Source: Demequina aurantiaca (lineage in GTDB: Bacteria; Actinomycetota; Actinomycetes; Actinomycetales; Demequinaceae). From it: a DNA stretch of 64,000 nucleotides. The notes beneath the pieces were generated by a model. It had not been told where the DNA came from. It searched no databases and saw only the letters and a list, made by a program, of their open reading frames with translations. The first letter of the stretch is position 1; each line of letters begins with the position of its first letter. The position numbers and the translations under genes were made by a program. Location: the NCBI RefSeq assembly GCF_000975135.1, contig NZ_BBRF01000002.1, positions 186,001-250,000 of the forward strand, in the 5' to 3' direction. This document shows positions 63,431-64,000 of this stretch, in pieces.

Positions 63431-64000
63431 CTAGAGAGCCGAGTGGCTGGAGTCACGCAAGCGACCCAACGCGAACGCGGTTTCCAACACGTGGGCGTCA
63501 CGCGTGGACAACACATTCCATCCGGTGAGCTCCGAGACCTTCTTGAGGCGGTAACGGACCGTATTGGCGTGAACGAACATGAGCCGTGACGCGAGCTCGA
63601 GCGAGCGGCCGCAGTCCAAGTACGTCGAAACCGTGTCGACGAGTGCGCCGCTGGCCTTGACGATGGGGTCGTACGCCACCGCGATGAGCTTTTCACGTGC
63701 CGCGGAGTCGCCCACCAGGACGCGCTCAGGGAGGAGATCATCGGCCTTCACCGGGCGGGGAGACAGCGCCCATGCGGGGGCGGCGAGCACACCGGTGAAC
63801 GCGGCGCGGGTCGCGCGGGCGACCTCGACGAGCGTCACGGCCGGCGGACCAACGACGACGGGACCCGGGCCGAAGTTCGTCAGCAACTGCTGAGTCAGTT
63901 CGTCCATGTCCGTGTCGGAGCGCGCGATGATGACAAGGTCGTCACCATGAATACCTACGAGGGCACCATTCGCAGTGCGTCGGATGGAGCGTCGTAGCTC
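63431..64000 (-). CDS. fasR: PucR/CdaR-type regulator of fatty acid synthesis, C-terminal part (partial)
   Basis: The frame is open to the window end, so the N-terminus is missing. The visible 189 residues include part of the CdaR GGDEF-like domain (ALVGIHGDDLVIIAR) and the C-terminal PucR helix-turn-helix (FVHANTVRYRLKKVSELTGW). Such proteins directly upstream of fabD activate fatty acid genes in Streptomyces (FasR, established). Position and domain order support the same role. The gap to fabD is 90 bases. Confidence 0.88.
   Translation of the reverse strand, partial: ELRRSIRRTANGALVGIHGDDLVIIARSDTDMDELTQQLLTNFGPGPVVVGPPAVTLVEVARATRAAFTGVLAAPAWALSPRPVKADDLLPERVLVGDSAAREKLIAVAYDPIVKASGALVDTVSTYLDCGRSLELASRLMFVHANTVRYRLKKVSELTGWNVLSTRDAHVLETAFALGRLRDSSHSAL

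Overview
The window is chromosomal core DNA of a high-G+C actinobacterium. Support: GTG starts, tightly overlapping genes, a fabD-fabH-acpP-fabF fatty-acid operon behind a FasR-like regulator, a comEA-comEC-holA block, an rpsT/PemK-like/lepA/hemW/hrcA/dnaJ/rsmE/HIT/phoH/ybeY/CBS/era/leuA/recO/uppS series, and S-layer-homology repeats of the kind common in Micrococcales. A Micrococcales member (for example a Demequina- or Cellulomonas-like bacterium) is my best guess; the genus is inference. I see no phage, insertion sequence, CRISPR array or rRNA operon.

Layout. 1-2249: end of a circularly permuted ATP-grasp gene, an Alpha-E protein and a transglutaminase, one translationally coupled operon. 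2315-4201: secreted SLH/SH3/VanY-type carboxypeptidase. 4295-8631: leuS and two tandem degV genes. 8773-13056: comEA, comEC, holA. 13129-16445 (minus): a small EAL protein, rpsT, a PemK-like protein and a PAS-GGDEF-EAL protein. 16623-19636: lepA and hemW. 19679-20603 (minus): two DUF4870 membrane proteins. 20849-28307: CIRCE element, hrcA, dnaJ, rsmE, HIT, phoH (with an unusual acidic insert), ybeY, CorC-like, era. 28376-31559: leuA with a leader-peptide attenuator, a GNAT gene, recO. 31747-36903: a phosphonate-type ABC transporter operon with a HAD phosphatase and an RpiR-type regulator. 36932-37690: uppS. 37644-41224 (minus): znuA-znuC-znuB-zur-dedA behind a Zur box. 41359-45144: glyS, yibE/F-like, dus. 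45175-51401: RibD-like reductase, then a divergent Lrp regulator facing an operon of a DUF6421-like protein, an SDR and a threonine-aldolase-type lyase, followed by an enoyl-CoA hydratase/SDR pair. 51491-56257: dgt, three small minus-strand genes, dnaG. 56353-59737: divergent tRNAs, a DUF1905 protein, nnrD, def, nnrE, a DUF3145 protein. 59756-64000: perfect bidirectional terminator, fabF, acpP, fabH, fabD and the start-truncated fasR.

How the parts work together. Several units carry readable cis-regulation: CIRCE before hrcA-dnaJ, a Zur palindrome on the znuA promoter, a leaderless Leu-rich leader peptide with competing hairpins before leuA, a palindrome before fabD, and a duplicated 17-bp element before the DUF6421-like operon. 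The best candidate for an undescribed system is that Lrp/DUF6421/SDR/PLP-lyase unit at 45808-49685, because the second operator copy exactly fills the spacer between plausible -35 and -10 hexamers. The phosphonate-type transporter with an RpiR regulator and no visible C-P cleavage gene is second.
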